Source of the DNA: Candidatus Sumerlaeota bacterium
Lineage (GTDB): Bacteria; Sumerlaeota; Sumerlaeia; JADFCT01
Direction: 5' to 3'
Assembly (NCBI GenBank): GCA_026398575.1
Contig: JAPLSP010000215.1
Location: 1 to 6,824, forward strand
Length of the DNA stretch: 6,824 nucleotides
Below are positions 6,701-6,824 of this stretch, in pieces. How positions within the stretch are numbered: the stretch's first letter is position 1; each line of letters opens with the position of its first letter. A program made the translations under genes and the position numbers. Below the pieces are notes generated by a model, which saw only the letters and a program-made list of their open reading frames with translations, had not been told where the DNA came from and ran no database searches.

Positions 6701-6824
6701 CGGCAAAATGGCCCTTTTCCAGTTTGAAATTGACTTCCACGGGCGATTCGGCCGTACCGCCGTCGGGCTGATTCTTGACCGCAGAGGCATATCCCTTGGC
6801 GAAGACGGCCATGTAGTTGTCGGC
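3783..6824 (-). CDS. Giant multi-module carboxypeptidase-regulatory-like protein, N-terminus cut by the window edge
   Basis: The reading frame is open to the right edge (Ala-Asp-Asn-Tyr precede the Met at 6812), so that Met is not the true start and 1013 residues are a C-terminal part. Numbering from the edge, modules run about 1-38 (partial), 39-131, 132-222, 223-329, 330-428, 429-514, 515-622, 623-713, 714-813, 814-910 and 911-1013. Several carry the carboxypeptidase-regulatory core (GVVLDGANQQPLAGATV; GTVTLNGNPLPEANI; TDASGAYRISGLAAGSY). Residues 429-622 and 623-813 are a tandem duplication of a two-module unit, each ending LDN[L/M]DxDQDLGE. Middle modules are rich in Ser, Asn, Asp and Gly. 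No enzyme domain, transmembrane anchor, PEP-CTERM, LPXTG or other C-terminal sorting signal is visible; it ends VRVVLKSR. Secretion is inferred from the module type and from the lipoprotein paralogue 71 bases downstream, with which it probably forms an operon. What lies at the missing N-terminus (signal, anchor, or enzyme) is unknown. Confidence 0.9.
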   Translation of the reverse strand, partial: ADNYMAVFAKGYASAVKNQPDGGTAESPVEVNFKLEKGHFAAGVVVTAKGAPIEGLDAQMGYTGQSDENNLLRNSRQGRRQAHTDADGKFRFEDLSNRAVTVNLTGKGWTSLSNKALALDQETRIVMKEGGVIKGRVVEGDSQTPVKLFTVKARGARSWDESSRMGILFNSPDGAFTLYELEQDEDYSLRVSAQGFVSALQEELKAGPESDVKPVVFKLSRGQETKGVVLDGANQQPLAGATVLLYSATTEGGGFGRRSGSMVQFDNSPEEGVIRVLTGADGAFSFREGETLGYLAVKAPDFSPLVISANERDQYGGPRSLRIVMKRGGAVRGTVTLNGNPLPEANIYAYRTDSRNEINISSSSGEPQNNQVMTDASGAYRISGLAAGSYQLSVNGSSGKSSFSKSEKFDLTDGEEKLLDIAIGGGSGVLYGRVLKGTAPVPQANISVDPKRNEGGITRQSSTDGKGEYRIEGLEDGAYNANVNFSSGEDSSNLSEDVSVSGETQKDFTLPEKRKVTFKIVFDGVTDPTKAPTINNANLNIKDSFDSSDSSKKLDSYGYCHNPQDNLFTFRGRFKGAYRLNVQGQTGDNQQFNYQRPEALALDNLDADQDLGESHLSFLTGSTLKGMVMDLTGKAIKDAGVTLTPETHMGGDSFSSNNSSTNEEGRYQIFGLRDGAYTARIYSYRSRSTAMQMSETVEIKGATEHDFILLQSFKVTAKLTAPKDPNFRLSDLQNASLARQGVRDDPGKDPLQITPYGNGEISKGQIVFTGRFMGDYALSVNVKNKNIRIPGTFKLDNMDHDQDLGEIPLPTMGTILLRISIPDASIKRPNYCQLMLLPAQPQPDGSGPVNQSQSSYSVDLSKAEQEIGPVPEGSYRAALTMDTWKGDPMVVPVTITAGERPIVAFSLKPWIVLSGSVAMPDGFPKDAMPSVIALSGPGGTRTVTPQKGKGPDTEARLLGKDWAWTIFFMFQNLQEGTWRLTVEAEGCLPFSRDCEVKLGEGMRNQVRVVLKSR
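4386..4958 (-). repeat. Internal tandem repeat unit 2 (two modules, 191 residues)
   Basis: Residues 623-813 of the truncated protein. The first module contains STNEEGRYQIFGLRDGAY; the second starts KVTAKL, contains FTGRFMGDYALSV, and ends LDNMDHDQDLGE (795-806; bases 4407-4442). It follows unit 1 with no gap. Confidence 0.75.
4959..5540 (-). repeat. Internal tandem repeat unit 1 (two modules, 194 residues)
   Basis: Residues 429-622. The first module contains STDGKGEYRIEGLEDGAY; the second starts KVTFKI, contains FRGRFKGAYRLNV, and ends LDNLDADQDLGE (602-613; bases 4986-5021). The same landmarks occur in the same order and spacing in unit 2. Confidence 0.75.
6162..6815 (-). repeat. Paralogous block, copy in the truncated gene
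   Basis: Visible residues 4-221 correspond to residues 498-713 of the downstream lipoprotein (bases 1573-2220): the end of one module and two whole modules. Since the matching block begins at the window edge, the homology probably extends further upstream. Confidence 0.8.

Noticed and set aside
6810..6812. ATG at 6812 as the start of the right-hand gene
   Set aside because: The frame continues upstream to the edge without a stop, and the preceding residues align with the middle of a module in the paralogue, so the gene is cut by the window.

Overview
The window holds three protein-coding genes and very little non-coding DNA. A uroporphyrinogen-decarboxylase-like (URO-D superfamily) protein on the + strand (121-1245) faces two large, mutually paralogous proteins on the - strand. 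These are built almost wholly from carboxypeptidase-regulatory-like / Ig-like beta-sandwich modules: a complete predicted lipoprotein (1276-3711), and an upstream partner whose N-terminus lies beyond the right edge (3783-6824). The DNA is moderately GC-rich by eye. No RNA genes, CRISPR array, insertion sequence, integrase or phage gene is visible.

Organism: no marker gene is present, so this is inference. URO-D-like proteins outside haem synthesis, combined with very long multi-module proteins of this kind, recall uncultured or environmental bacteria of the Planctomycetota-Verrucomicrobiota-Lentisphaerota, Hydrogenedentota or Sumerlaeota type. A Gram-negative-style lipoprotein signal on the second protein agrees with that.

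Layout. Bases 1-120 are a leader in which three inverted repeats lie end to end (12-40, 41-74, 75-89), followed by a strong Shine-Dalgarno sequence at 109-115. The URO-D-like gene keeps the His-x-Cys...Cys zinc-ligand pattern of the MtaA/MtbA/CmuA methyltransferases and lacks HemE substrate motifs. It ends 30 bases from the convergent lipoprotein gene, and an imperfect hairpin fills that gap. The two - strand genes are separated by 71 bases and read in the same direction, probably as an operon with the truncated gene first.

How they work together: the two - strand proteins share a homologous block of about 217 residues in the same module order, so they arose by duplication of a common ancestor and probably act at the same cell-surface or periplasmic site. 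The larger one also carries an internal tandem duplication of a two-module unit of about 192 residues, each copy ending in the motif LDN[L/M]DxDQDLGE. Nothing in the sequence links the URO-D-like enzyme to them functionally. I do not see convincing evidence of a new defence, mobile or catalytic system; the most distinctive features are the modular duplication history of the surface proteins and the structured leader of the URO-D-like gene.
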